Shown piece after piece: positions 44,724 through 53,588 of a stretch of 64,000 nucleotides of DNA (within the stretch, counting starts at the first letter, position 1; every line of letters starts with the position of its first letter). The notes below the pieces were generated by a model. That model was not told where the DNA came from, did not search any database, and worked only from the letters and a program-made list of their open reading frames with translations. The position numbers and the translations under genes were made by a program. Source of the stretch: Aminobacter sp039907765 (GTDB taxonomy: Bacteria > Pseudomonadota > Alphaproteobacteria > Rhizobiales > Rhizobiaceae); NCBI RefSeq assembly GCF_039907765.1, contig NZ_JARDJI010000015.1:54857-118856 (forward strand), in the 5' to 3' direction.

Positions 44724-46256
44724 ATGAACTTGAACGTCAGGGAATCGGCTGTCAGCCGCGACGGCGATCCGTCGGTGGCCGGCGAATATCACAGCGTCGC
44801 GAAGCTGCGGCACTCGAGCATCCGGGGCGGCATCGCCAAGCTGGCCAGCCAACTGGCCAATGTGGCGATCAGGCTGCTGTTCATCGCGATCCTGTCGCGC
44901 CTGATCCACCCGGCCGATTTCGGCCTGTTCACGATGGCCGTCGTGCTCGTCGGCCTGTTCCAGGCCATCGCAGGCGGGGGCATCGCCAGCGGCGCCATAC
45001 AGAACAAGGAACTGACCGAGAGCCAGCTCTACTTCCTCTTCGTGTTCACGGTGCTTCTGTCGCTGTTCGTCTCCCTCGGCAGCTACGTGCTTTCGCTCTT
45101 TGCGGCGCAGTTCTACCACGACCCGCGCATCTCCGCGCTTGTCCTGGCGCTGATACCCTCTTTCGTGCTGACGTCGATTGGTTCGGTTCCGGTCGCGCTG
45201 CTGCAGCGCCAGATGCGCTTTGGCGCGGTGGCCGCGCTGGATGTCGTCTCGGGCCTTGTCAGCTCCGCCCTTGGCATTGCCCTGGCATTCATGGGCTACG
45301 GCTACTGGGCGCTCGTGGCCTCGGCAGTGGCATGGCCGGCGGTCAACAGCATCGGGGCATGGATCGTTTCGGGGTGGGTGCCGCGGCCATCCCGCGATGC
45401 GAGCGGCGTCCGGCCGCTGATCCACATGGGAGGGACGGTCGTCGTCAACACGATCGTCGTCTACCTGGCCTACAACGTGGAGAAGATGCTGCTGGGCCGC
45501 TACTGGGGCGCGGATGCGCTGGGGCTCTACGGCCGGGCGAACCAGCTCTCGACATTGCCGCCCTCCCAGCTGAGCCAGTCGATCGGACCGGTCGCATTCG
45601 CCGCGCTTTCCAAGCTGCAGGATCAGCCGAAGGGGCTCAGAAGGTACTTCTTCGACTTCTTCTACCTCATGAACTGCGCGACCGTGCCCACCTCGTTCCT
45701 GTTCCTGTTCTTCGCACCCGAGATCGTCGGGACGATACTCGGGGCGGAGTGGGCCGGCGCAAGCGAGGCTTTCCGCCTGCTGGCGCCGAGCGTGCTCCTT
45801 CTCGGGATGATGAATCCGCCCGGCTGGCTGCTCTTTGCGCTCGGGCTACAGCGGCGGTCGCTGGCCATCGCGATCGTCATCGCGATGCTGTGCATCGGCG
45901 CCTATCTCATCGGCCTGCCCTATGGGCCAAACGGCGTTTCCGCAGCCTATTCGACGGTGCTGGCGCTGTGGCTGATCCCGCATCTGATGTGGTGCTTCCA
46001 CGGCACGCCGATAAGGCTGGGGGACATATTCCGGGCTGTCGGGCCATCGCTGGTCGCCGGGCTGGCAAGCGCGGCGATGGCCTTTGCTGCATTGCAGGCA
46101 TTCGCAACGGAGGCGGGGCCGGTCATCCGCCTGCTGCTCGCCTGCGGACTCATGGGGCCCCTCCATCTCTTCATCCTGCTCGTCGTGCTCGGGCAGCGGC
46201 GAAGGTTCGTCGAACTCTACTCGGACATCAGGCTGAACTATGAGGCTGTGACATGA
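44724..46256 (+). CDS. Wzx-like oligosaccharide flippase
   Basis: A 510-residue membrane protein of the MOP superfamily with 12 to 14 predicted helices. It begins with a soluble tail, then KLASQLANVAIRLLFIAILSRLIHPADFGLFTMA, a typical Wzx start. The middle contains EKMLLGRYWGADALGLYGRANQL, again a polysaccharide-flippase signature. It should move lipid-linked repeat units across the inner membrane. Its stop overlaps the next ATG (ATGA at 46253), so the glycoside hydrolase is translationally coupled. Confidence 0.9.
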   Translation: MNLNVRESAVSRDGDPSVAGEYHSVAKLRHSSIRGGIAKLASQLANVAIRLLFIAILSRLIHPADFGLFTMAVVLVGLFQAIAGGGIASGAIQNKELTESQLYFLFVFTVLLSLFVSLGSYVLSLFAAQFYHDPRISALVLALIPSFVLTSIGSVPVALLQRQMRFGAVAALDVVSGLVSSALGIALAFMGYGYWALVASAVAWPAVNSIGAWIVSGWVPRPSRDASGVRPLIHMGGTVVVNTIVVYLAYNVEKMLLGRYWGADALGLYGRANQLSTLPPSQLSQSIGPVAFAALSKLQDQPKGLRRYFFDFFYLMNCATVPTSFLFLFFAPEIVGTILGAEWAGASEAFRLLAPSVLLLGMMNPPGWLLFALGLQRRSLAIAIVIAMLCIGAYLIGLPYGPNGVSAAYSTVLALWLIPHLMWCFHGTPIRLGDIFRAVGPSLVAGLASAAMAFAALQAFATEAGPVIRLLLACGLMGPLHLFILLVVLGQRRRFVELYSDIRLNYEAVT

Positions 46257-47722
46257 ACGACCATTGGCGAATTCCAGGGCGTGGCCTCGCAGCAGCGGTA
46301 CTCTGCTCCCTGTCGATATGGGGATTGCCGGCGCGCGCGGATCTGCTGTGGGGCGTGAACGGCCATCCGTTCACGGCCTATCCGGGGATCGGAATCGAGC
46401 GCCAGCTCGACTACCTCCGCGACCTCGGCCTCCGCTCCTATCGCGTCAACGTCACGGGCGCCGACACCGCCGACCGCCTTGCCGAGCTGGTCGCCGCCGC
46501 CAGGCAGCGCTCGATCGACATCCTGCCCGTCCTCACCCCGGCCGGGCTCGATCTCGACAAATCCGCCCCGGACGAACTCTATGCCGGGGCGCGCAGGCTG
46601 GCGCTGACCCTCGGCACCCGCTTCAAGTCCGAGATACGGGTGTGGGAACTCGGCAACGAGATGGAGAACTATGCCATCATCCAGCCTTGCGAGCAGCGCG
46701 ACGACGGTACCCAGTATCCGTGCTCCTGGGGCCCGGCGGGCGGCGTCGAGGCGCTGGAGTATTACGGTCCGCGGTGGGGGAAGGTGAGCGCCGTGCTGAA
46801 AGGGCTCTCGGACGGCATGACTGAGGCCGACCCGACCATCCGCAAGGCGATGGGGACCGCCGGCTGGGGCCATACCGGGGCGTTCGAGCGCATGCGGAAG
46901 GACGGCATCGCCTGGGACATCACCGTCTGGCACATGTATGGCGAGGATCCCGAATGGGCCTTCGAGAAGCTCGCGCGCTACGACCGGCCGATATGGGTCA
47001 CCGAATTCAACAATCCCTATGGCAGCCAGCGCAGCGAACAGCAGCAGGCCGAGGGGCTGAAATGGGCGATGTCGCGGCTGCGCCAGATGCAGCGAAAGTA
47101 CCGGATCGAGGCGGCCCACATCTACGAACTGATGGACGAGCCCTACTGGACCCCGAGCTTCGAGGCCGTCATGGGGCTGGTGCGGGTGACCGGCAGCGCT
47201 GAAAAGGGCTGGTGGCCCGGCGAGCCCAAGCCGGCCTATGCCATGGTCAGGGACCTGATCAGGGGGCCGCGGCCGCCGGCGCTGCCCTCGCGCGACTGCG
47301 ATCTGAAGGCGATCCGGACCGTCGAGCCGATCGCGCACCGGCAGGCGAGCTTCGGCTATTGCCTGGTGCTGGGCCGCAGCGACGGCGGCGACGACATGGC
47401 GCGCTGGGCGATCGCGCTGGAGAGCGGCGAGGCGAGCTATTTCGACATGGCGATCGCCTTGCTGCGCTCGGACGAGTTCAGCGCGCGCTACACGCCGTTC
47501 AGCATGTCCGACCGCGCCTATGTGGGTTTTCTCTATCGCCTGCTGATGATGCGCGACGGCGACGCCTACGGGGTCGAGAGCTACGCCCGGCAGTTGCGGA
47601 CGGGAACCATGGCGCGCGAGGACGTGGCCATCGGCATGATGACGTCGAGCGAGTTCACCTTCAAATTCGCCGTCCAGCTCGGCAGAGACACGAGCGTGAC
47701 CGGCGCGGTACCACCGGGTTGA
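46253..47722 (+). CDS. Secreted clan-A glycoside hydrolase with C-terminal DUF4214-like region
   Basis: A 489-residue protein with a signal peptide (LAAAVLCSLSIWGLPARA), then a TIM-barrel hydrolase. The acid/base Glu135 is in WELGNEMENY and the nucleophile Glu251 in IWVTEFNNPYG, as in clan GH-A families (GH5/GH39-like). The last 110 residues (FDMAIALLRSDEFSARYTPF, RAYVGFLYRLLMMRDGDA) resemble DUF4214, often found in surface proteins. It should act in the periplasm or outside, perhaps trimming or releasing the polymer. It overlaps the flippase gene by four bases. Confidence 0.82.
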   Translation: MNDHWRIPGRGLAAAVLCSLSIWGLPARADLLWGVNGHPFTAYPGIGIERQLDYLRDLGLRSYRVNVTGADTADRLAELVAAARQRSIDILPVLTPAGLDLDKSAPDELYAGARRLALTLGTRFKSEIRVWELGNEMENYAIIQPCEQRDDGTQYPCSWGPAGGVEALEYYGPRWGKVSAVLKGLSDGMTEADPTIRKAMGTAGWGHTGAFERMRKDGIAWDITVWHMYGEDPEWAFEKLARYDRPIWVTEFNNPYGSQRSEQQQAEGLKWAMSRLRQMQRKYRIEAAHIYELMDEPYWTPSFEAVMGLVRVTGSAEKGWWPGEPKPAYAMVRDLIRGPRPPALPSRDCDLKAIRTVEPIAHRQASFGYCLVLGRSDGGDDMARWAIALESGEASYFDMAIALLRSDEFSARYTPFSMSDRAYVGFLYRLLMMRDGDAYGVESYARQLRTGTMAREDVAIGMMTSSEFTFKFAVQLGRDTSVTGAVPPG

Positions 47723-48067
47723 GCGGAGCGTCGTGCGTTCGAACGAACGCAAGGAGGACGGCCAGCTCTTTGAAGCTGGGGAATCCTTTGCGTTCGGGCA
47801 CTGCTGCTTGAAGCTGGACGCTTCAGGTTCAGCCGACCGCCAGCGCCCCCCGCGTCCGGTCCCGGCAATCGGCCTCTGAGCCCCGCGGGGGCATGCTCCG
47901 CTGAAGCAGCGGTGCCCGCCAGGCACAGGACTGCAACCATCAGGCTTGCAAAAGGGGCGTCAGCGGTCTCGCGAGCCGCCGCTGACGCCAGCAGCCGGGC
48001 CGGATGTCCGTGACGCCAGGCTGGATGCAGCGAGGGATGCCGTGGCTGCTCCAGGCGGCCGTTGCCC
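47723..48067. other. Gene-free stretch with short repeats
   Basis: A 345-base stretch. GTGCGTTCGAACGAACGC (from about 47732) contains the palindrome GTTCGAAC, and TTGAAGCTGG occurs twice (near 47769 and 47811) within a partially repeated phrase. An antisense frame has a signal-peptide-like start but runs into the hydrolase gene. No gene is supported. Confidence 0.4.
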
Positions 48068-48373
48068 TCACGCCATCGAATAGCGCGGCGTCTCGTGCGT
48101 CTCCGTTTTGAAATGCCCGGCGATCCAGCATGTCGCGTCGTCGAGCGTTTCGAACAACTGGTGACAGCCGGTGAGGCGGCCGTAGCCCGTCTCGAGGAAC
48201 CATCCCCCCTTGACCGAATAGAGTTCCTCGTCGACCTGCGTCAGCACGGCCACCAACTGGTTCGACCGCATCACCAGCAGGCCCTGTTCCCCGCCGTCGA
48301 CTGTGCCCAAGCGAATGTCCAATAAGGAAAAATCACGCAAGTCGCTGCCGCATGGCAGCATCGAAGTGTCCAT
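48068..48373 (-). CDS. Small hypothetical protein
   Basis: A 101-residue protein. The middle is compact and well composed (SLLDIRLGTVDGGEQGLLVM, then QLVAVLTQVDEELYSVKGGW) with two Cys residues and a C-terminal amphipathic helix (FETLDDATCWIAGHF). The ATG at 48373 is preferred over 48388. No domain is recognised. It is between the hydrolase and the sugar operon, on the same strand as the latter; it is likely a real, conserved small protein of rhizobia. Confidence 0.6.
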   Translation of the reverse strand: MDTSMLPCGSDLRDFSLLDIRLGTVDGGEQGLLVMRSNQLVAVLTQVDEELYSVKGGWFLETGYGRLTGCHQLFETLDDATCWIAGHFKTETHETPRYSMA

Positions 48374-48609
48374 CAGAGCAGCCCTCAATCCGCAAAACAG
48401 CTACTTCAATCACTTCACGCCCGTCCCGCATTGCAGACAGGTATATACATCCCACAACTTGCTCTGCATTTGTTAGCCGAAAGTGGCCACTACTTCAAGT
48501 GGTGAGCCACGTTCCAGGCACGAGTTCCTGTGGAAATCCCGGGTTTATCCCGTTGAAACGGCCGGCCGAGAATTCGCAAATTTCCGTGATGCTGAACGCT
48601 GCTTCGTCT

Positions 48610-49263
48610 TCAGAGAAGGCGCAGCTTTCGGGCAAAGAACGCTTCGGCATGCTGTTCGGGCGCACGGCACTCCATGCCCCGCAACCGCGCCAGTCCCTGA
48701 AAAGTCCCCCTGTCGAACCAGTCCTTCGAGCGCTGCGTGCCGAAATGCTCGCGCAGCAAGGCCAGCTTCCTTTCCATCGTCTCGCTTGTCAACGGTACGA
48801 ACACGTTTGGCCGGCCCAGATCGCCGTCCCATTTGGGAATCTCGTATTCCAGCACCAGGTGGTCACGGAACAGGTTCCAGGTCAGCTGGTTGACGACCCG
48901 GTGGTCCTGGTGGGCGTCGGCCTGGGCATGGGTCAGCACGAGATCGGGCACCGCCCGGCCGCGCAGCTCGATCAGCCATTGCTTGATGGCCCGGAGCTGC
49001 TCCGGAAAATAGCTGTCCTCGAAGTCGGCGACCGCGATGCGCGCCTGCTCGGCGCCGGCGAGGAAGGCCTGCGCGGAGGCCGTTGCCTCGGCGGCGCGCG
49101 GGCCGGCAGCACTCAGCACGCACCAGTCGACGCTGAGGCGGATGCCCTGGGCGATCAGGCTGAGGATGGTGCCGCCGGCGCCGATCTCGATGTCGTCGGA
49201 ATGCGCGCCGAGGCACAGCAGCGAAAGATGCTCGCCCTCCCGCGCCAGGCCCAGGCTCCTCAT
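48610..49263 (-). CDS. PIG-L family deacetylase
   Basis: A 217-residue deacetylase of the PIG-L/LmbE family, normally a zinc enzyme that removes an N-acetyl group from a sugar. The metal motif is in LCLGAHSDDIEIGAGG (AHSDDIE), and the third ligand is probably in HAQADAHQDHRVV. The start at 49263 overlaps the stop of the cytidylyltransferase gene (ATGA). It is the last gene of the sugar operon, so it probably deacetylates a nucleotide sugar or lipid-linked sugar. Confidence 0.92.
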   Translation of the reverse strand: MRSLGLAREGEHLSLLCLGAHSDDIEIGAGGTILSLIAQGIRLSVDWCVLSAAGPRAAEATASAQAFLAGAEQARIAVADFEDSYFPEQLRAIKQWLIELRGRAVPDLVLTHAQADAHQDHRVVNQLTWNLFRDHLVLEYEIPKWDGDLGRPNVFVPLTSETMERKLALLREHFGTQRSKDWFDRGTFQGLARLRGMECRAPEQHAEAFFARKLRLL

Positions 49264-50075
49264 GAAGCGGCCTTGATGACGTTGCGCCTGGCGCGTTCGG
49301 CCCGCACGGCTGCATTCCACGGCATCTCGCCGTTCTCGACCATGTCCTCGAGCGACTGCCAGTCGCGCAGGGTGTCCATCGAGCGCCAGAAGCCCTCGTG
49401 CTTGTAGGCCATCAGCTTGTTGTCGGCGATCAGCCGCGCGAAGGGCTCGAGCACCAGCTCCTCGCCGTCGTTCATGTAGTCGAAGATCTCCGGCCGGAAG
49501 ATGAAGTAGCCGCCGTTGATCCAGATGTCCGACGTGTCGGTGCCGCGCAGCGCACGGACCCGGCCGGTCTCGTCGATGTCGGCGAGGTGGTAGGTGAGGG
49601 GCGCGCGCACGGCCAGGAAGCAGCCATACATTCCGCTGGCCTCGAACCTGGCGAGCATATCGTTGAGATCGACGTCGGTGAGCCCGTCGGCATAGTTGGC
49701 CAGGAACATCTTCTCGTCCTTGACCTGGTTTCTCGCCGCCCACAGGCGCTCGCCGATGTTGCGCCAGATGCCGGTGTCGAGCAGCGTGACGCGCCAGTCC
49801 TTGACGCCTTCGTTGAGCAGCTGGATGTCCTTGCCGCCGCCCGAGACGACGCAGTCGGCGAAGGTCTGGGGCCGCGTGTTGAGGAAGAAATCCTTGATGA
49901 CGTTGGCCTTGTAGCCGAGGCAGAGGACGAAGTCGTCGTGGCCGTAGTCGCTGTACCACTGCATCACGTGCCGCATGATCGGCTGCGGTCCGAGCGGGAT
50001 CATCGGCTTGGGGATGCTCTCGGAATATTCGCGAATGCGGGTTCCGCGCCCGCCGCAGAAAAGCACGACCTTCAT
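49260..50075 (-). CDS. rfbF: Glucose-1-phosphate cytidylyltransferase (RfbF-like)
   Basis: A 271-residue nucleotidyltransferase with the start KVVLFCGGRGTRIREYSES, then PKPMIPLGPQPIMRHVMQWY. It should make CDP-glucose from CTP and glucose 1-phosphate. The usual partner, CDP-glucose 4,6-dehydratase (RfbG), is absent from the window, so the CDP-sugar may go to other enzymes here or RfbG may lie elsewhere. It overlaps both neighbours by 4 bases (ATGA), giving a tight operon with the C-methyltransferase and the deacetylase. Confidence 0.9.
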   Translation of the reverse strand: MKVVLFCGGRGTRIREYSESIPKPMIPLGPQPIMRHVMQWYSDYGHDDFVLCLGYKANVIKDFFLNTRPQTFADCVVSGGGKDIQLLNEGVKDWRVTLLDTGIWRNIGERLWAARNQVKDEKMFLANYADGLTDVDLNDMLARFEASGMYGCFLAVRAPLTYHLADIDETGRVRALRGTDTSDIWINGGYFIFRPEIFDYMNDGEELVLEPFARLIADNKLMAYKHEGFWRSMDTLRDWQSLEDMVENGEMPWNAAVRAERARRNVIKAAS

Positions 50076-51373
50076 GTTGAACGCTCCGCCGGATCGATGA
50101 TGGTGACGTAGGGAATGGGCACGACGAACTTCGCGCCCCACGCCGCGACGTGGGACATCTGCCGGATGATCTCGTCCTTGAGGTTCCACGGCAGCACGAG
50201 GATGTAGTCGGGCTTGGCGTCGTCGATGGCGGAGACGGGCCGGATCGGGATGTGCATGCCGGGCGTGTAGCGGCCATGCTTATAGGGGTTGCGGTCGACG
50301 GTGAAGTCGAGGAAGTCGGTGCCGATGCCGCAATAGTTGAGCAGGGTGTTGCCCTTGCCCGGCGCGCCATAGCCGCAGATCCTCCTGCCTTCGTTCTTGG
50401 CCGAGATCAGGAAGGCCAGCAGGTCGCGCTTGGCCATGCAGGCCTTGTGGTCGAAGGAGGCGTAGGTGGACATGTTTGTCAGCCCGTGGCGGCGCTCGCG
50501 GGCGACGATCTCGCCGACGCGCACCGAGACGGGGCGCCGGGCCTCCTCGTGGGTGAGATAGACGCGCAGCGATCCGCCATGCGTCGGAAGTTCCTCGACG
50601 TCGACGAGGCGCAGGCCGTGGCGCTGCGCCATCATGTCGATGGTCACCAGCGAGAAGTACGAGAAATGTTCGTGATAGATAGTGTCGAACTGGTTCTCGG
50701 CGATCAGCCGCTCGACATGCGGGAACTCGAGCGTGACCGTGCCTTCCGGTTTCAGCAGGAGCTTCATGCCGGCGACGAAGTCGTTGAGGTCGGGCACCTG
50801 GGCGAGCACGTTGTTGCCGATGATAAGGTCGGCGGCGTTGCCTTCCTCGACCAGCTGCAGCGCCATCCGCTCGCCGAAGAAGTCGACGCGGGTGGGGATG
50901 CCCTTGTCGATCGCCGCGCGGGCGACATTGGCGGCCGGCTCGATGCCGAGCACGGGAACGCCGAGCGGCCGGAAGTGCTGGAGCAGGTAGCCGTCGTTGC
51001 TGGCGAGCTCGACCGCGAGGCTTTCCTGGCCGAGGCCGAGCCGCTGGGTGATCGCCTCGCAATAGAGCTTCGCATGCGCCACCCAGCTGGTCGAGAAGGA
51101 CGAGAAATAGGCGTATTCGCTGAAGATCGCCTCGCGGCTCACATATTCCTTGAGCTGGACGAGATAGCAGGTGTCGCAGACCAGCACTTTCAGCGGGAAA
51201 TACGGCTCCATCTGGTCGACCTCTTCGGCGCGCAGGAAGCTCTCGCAGGGCGGCGACATGCCGAGATCGACGAAGAGGTGGCTGAGGCGCGCGCCGCACA
51301 GGCGGCAGGCGGGCGCGAGGTAGGGGCTGGCGACGACGGATTCCCTGCCGGCCTCGAGCTTGTGTACGTTCAT
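50072..51373 (-). CDS. SAM-dependent C-methyltransferase (NDP-sugar type)
   Basis: A 433-residue protein with three parts: an N-terminal zinc-binding domain (Cys23, Cys26, Cys66, Cys69; PACRLCGARLSHLFVDLGMS), a SAM-binding Rossmann region (VELASNDGYLLQHF, then LGVPVLGIEPAANVA), and a C-terminal Methyltransf_14 domain (RRICGYGAPGKGNTLLNYCG and DYILVLPWNLKDEII). This is the layout of TylC3-type 3-C-methyltransferases that make branched deoxysugars. The ATG at 51373 follows GGAGC. It heads the operon that continues with the cytidylyltransferase. Confidence 0.93.
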   Translation of the reverse strand: MNVHKLEAGRESVVASPYLAPACRLCGARLSHLFVDLGMSPPCESFLRAEEVDQMEPYFPLKVLVCDTCYLVQLKEYVSREAIFSEYAYFSSFSTSWVAHAKLYCEAITQRLGLGQESLAVELASNDGYLLQHFRPLGVPVLGIEPAANVARAAIDKGIPTRVDFFGERMALQLVEEGNAADLIIGNNVLAQVPDLNDFVAGMKLLLKPEGTVTLEFPHVERLIAENQFDTIYHEHFSYFSLVTIDMMAQRHGLRLVDVEELPTHGGSLRVYLTHEEARRPVSVRVGEIVARERRHGLTNMSTYASFDHKACMAKRDLLAFLISAKNEGRRICGYGAPGKGNTLLNYCGIGTDFLDFTVDRNPYKHGRYTPGMHIPIRPVSAIDDAKPDYILVLPWNLKDEIIRQMSHVAAWGAKFVVPIPYVTIIDPAERST

Positions 51374-51718
51374 GCTCTGCTCCAGTCCCCCCGAGGTCGA
51401 CGCGTGGTTGGGGTCACGCCTGGCCGACAATTCCTGGGCTTTCGATTGTGCCGGATGCGAGGATAGAGGCGGCGCCTCGCGGGTTCGATCTGCCCATACG
51501 ATCTGGGGCGTCATCCGATAGGGCGGTCGAGCCTTAGCCTGCGGAGCCAAAAGGCGGTGTCGGTGGTAGGCGCGGCCGCGGCTCATCCCAAACGGGTATG
51601 CGGGCCGTTCCGGCCTGCCTCCATCGGCTGAGGCGGGCTACCGCTTAGAACACGCTTCCGCGCCGGCCCGCGCGAGCCAAGAATCTTGGTTCGGGACGTT
51701 CAGGGAGCGGGTGGAACC
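51374..51718. promoter_or_regulatory. Divergent spacer before the epimerase gene
   Basis: A 345-base spacer between the methyltransferase operon and the 3,5-epimerase gene. No gene is seen. On the minus strand a GGCTAAGGCTC element may be a -10 region for the operon; the plus-strand piece GCCTCCATCGG is only partly like the TACCTCC box. Confidence 0.35.
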
Positions 51719-52255
51719 GTGCGCTTCGTCGAGACCGAATTGAGCGGTGCGTGGCTCGTCGAGCCGGAACCCGTTGCCGATGCGCGCGGCAGCTTCATGC
51801 GCACCTTCTGCGAGAACGAGTTCGCCGACCGGGGTCTCGAGACCCGCTTCGTCCAGCACAGCCAGTCGCATTCGATCCTGCGGGGCACGCTGCGCGGTAT
51901 GCATTTCCAGCTTCCGCCGCATGGCGAGGTGAAGCTGGTCTCCTGCATCGGCGGCGCCATCTACGACGTCGTCGTCGATCTGCGCCCGGCGTCGCCCACG
52001 CTGTACCAGTGGGTGGGGGTGGAACTGACGCCCGAGAACCGGCGCCAGATCTACGTGCCGGAAGGGTTCGCCCACGGCTTCCAGACGCTCACCGACGATG
52101 CGGTGGTGTCCTACATGATCTCGCGGTTCTATGCGCCCATGGCCTCGGTCGGGGTGCGCTACGACGATCCGGTGCTCGCCATCTACTGGCCGCTGCAGCC
52201 GACGGCGATGTCGGACAAGGACCGGGCCTGGCCGCTGCTGGATGGGGACAGCTAG
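51719..52255 (+). CDS. rfbC: dTDP-4-dehydrorhamnose 3,5-epimerase family protein
   Basis: A 178-residue cupin-fold epimerase. The signature RGTLRGMHFQLPPHGEVKLV holds the catalytic His, and IYVPEGFAHGFQTL is also conserved. It epimerises 4-keto-6-deoxy nucleotide sugars at C3, C5 or both; members beside C-methyltransferases often act on branched sugars. I take the GTG at 51719 with an AGGGAG site, although the frame opens at 51686. Its 3' end overlaps the DUF4910 gene on the other strand by 4 bases. Confidence 0.92.
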   Translation: MRFVETELSGAWLVEPEPVADARGSFMRTFCENEFADRGLETRFVQHSQSHSILRGTLRGMHFQLPPHGEVKLVSCIGGAIYDVVVDLRPASPTLYQWVGVELTPENRRQIYVPEGFAHGFQTLTDDAVVSYMISRFYAPMASVGVRYDDPVLAIYWPLQPTAMSDKDRAWPLLDGDS

Positions 52256-53580
52256 GGCCTTCCTGGATCGGCGGCGTCCGTCACCAGGCCATGGGCGCGC
52301 AGCAGCTCGGCCGCCGCGGCGAGTTCGCCGAAAGCGAGACCCGAGCGCTCGGCCATGGCGAGCAGCGAGTTTTCGCCGTCGGCGAGGTTCAGCACCCACA
52401 AGAGCCCCAGCGCGCTCAGGCCGGTCGCCTTGTCGCCGCCGAGCGCGGCGTAGAGGCCGCGGCGGCCGAGCTGCGGCTCGCCCTTGGGGCAAAGGCTGAG
52501 CGGCGTCCAGTCGCCCTCGACGATTGCGATCGCCTCCATGACGATGCGGTGCGATGCAGCCAGGTGCTCCGGCCGGATGAAATCGAGGTCGTCGGCGGAG
52601 GTGTGGTATTGCGGGAAGGTGCCGAAGGCGCTGCGCTGGAACAGCCCGACCGGCAGGTCGAAGCCCGGCGAACAGAACTGCCGCTCGTCGTAGCCATAGG
52701 GGGAGAAGTCGACGAGCTTGGCGGCGTCATGACCCCGGCCAAGCACGTGGGCCATCGCCCGGTCGATGAAGGCGTTGCCGCGGCGGCTGCGCTTGTAGGT
52801 CGGCCCGCCGCCGTCGCCGACGCAGGAGACGACCAGCCCGTGGTCGATGCGCCCAACCTTGTCCTCGTTGCGCGACAGCCAGGCCAGTGCGCCGATCGTG
52901 CCGGGGGCGAACAGGAAGCGGTAGCTGTAGCGCGTCCGGCGCGAGCGCAGGCCGGCTGCGATCGTGGCCAGCAGCGCCAGGCCCGAGCAGTTGTCGTTGG
53001 CGAGCGAGGGATGGCAGATGTGGGCGGAAAGCAGGAACTCGCGATCCGTGGTTCCGCAGTGGAGATATTCGCCATAGCTCAAATGGCCCGGCTTCAGCTC
53101 GGCGTCGATCTCCACCCGGTAGTCGCCCTCGGACAGTGCGGCCAGGCTGTCGTGGGCCATGCAGAAGCCCCAGTTCTCGACGTAGTAGGACGTCCGGTAG
53201 GGGATGAGGCCCGGCTGGTCCGGCAAGGTGTGGACGTGACGCTTCAGCTCGTCCAGCGTCACCACGCCGCTGAACGGGACGGAATAGTTCAGCACGTGCA
53301 GGTTGTTGTCGGCGAAGTCGAGCACAGTGCGGCCGGCGCTGTCCCTGATCGAGGCGCTGCGGACGTTCCACTCCTTCGGGATGGTCCAGTCGAAGGCGGC
53401 GGTGCCGGTGGCGACCTCGTGGCGTTCGAGCGGAACTGTCTCGGACACGATGCCCAGCGTTTCGCGCACCCCGTTTCCGGTGATGCTGCGGCAGATCGGA
53501 TAGAGCCTGGCGGCGAGCGCGTAGATCCGGGCGCCGATGTCCTCGGACGATTCTGGCGCGATGGATCCGTGGTGCTCCAT
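52252..53580 (-). CDS. DUF4910 aminopeptidase-like protein
   Basis: A 442-residue protein with an M28-peptidase-like fold plus a C-terminal winged-helix-like tail. The segments FLLSAHICHPSLANDNCSG and FPQYHTSADDLDF carry His and Asp residues that would bind a metal, as in aminopeptidases. An N-terminal DUF2172-like part begins around residue 16. Such proteins repeatedly occur in sugar or lipopolysaccharide clusters, so it may hydrolyse an amide or ester on a sugar, not a peptide; this is inference. The gene lies 8 bases after the epimerase gene and so forms an operon with it. Confidence 0.85.
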   Translation of the reverse strand: MEHHGSIAPESSEDIGARIYALAARLYPICRSITGNGVRETLGIVSETVPLERHEVATGTAAFDWTIPKEWNVRSASIRDSAGRTVLDFADNNLHVLNYSVPFSGVVTLDELKRHVHTLPDQPGLIPYRTSYYVENWGFCMAHDSLAALSEGDYRVEIDAELKPGHLSYGEYLHCGTTDREFLLSAHICHPSLANDNCSGLALLATIAAGLRSRRTRYSYRFLFAPGTIGALAWLSRNEDKVGRIDHGLVVSCVGDGGGPTYKRSRRGNAFIDRAMAHVLGRGHDAAKLVDFSPYGYDERQFCSPGFDLPVGLFQRSAFGTFPQYHTSADDLDFIRPEHLAASHRIVMEAIAIVEGDWTPLSLCPKGEPQLGRRGLYAALGGDKATGLSALGLLWVLNLADGENSLLAMAERSGLAFGELAAAAELLRAHGLVTDAADPGRP

Positions 53581-53588
53581 GGCCCGTG

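Noticed and set aside
47581..47940. Minus-strand frame with a signal-peptide-like start
   Set aside because: Only the first 20 residues look like a signal peptide; the rest is low-complexity and overlaps the hydrolase gene antisense.
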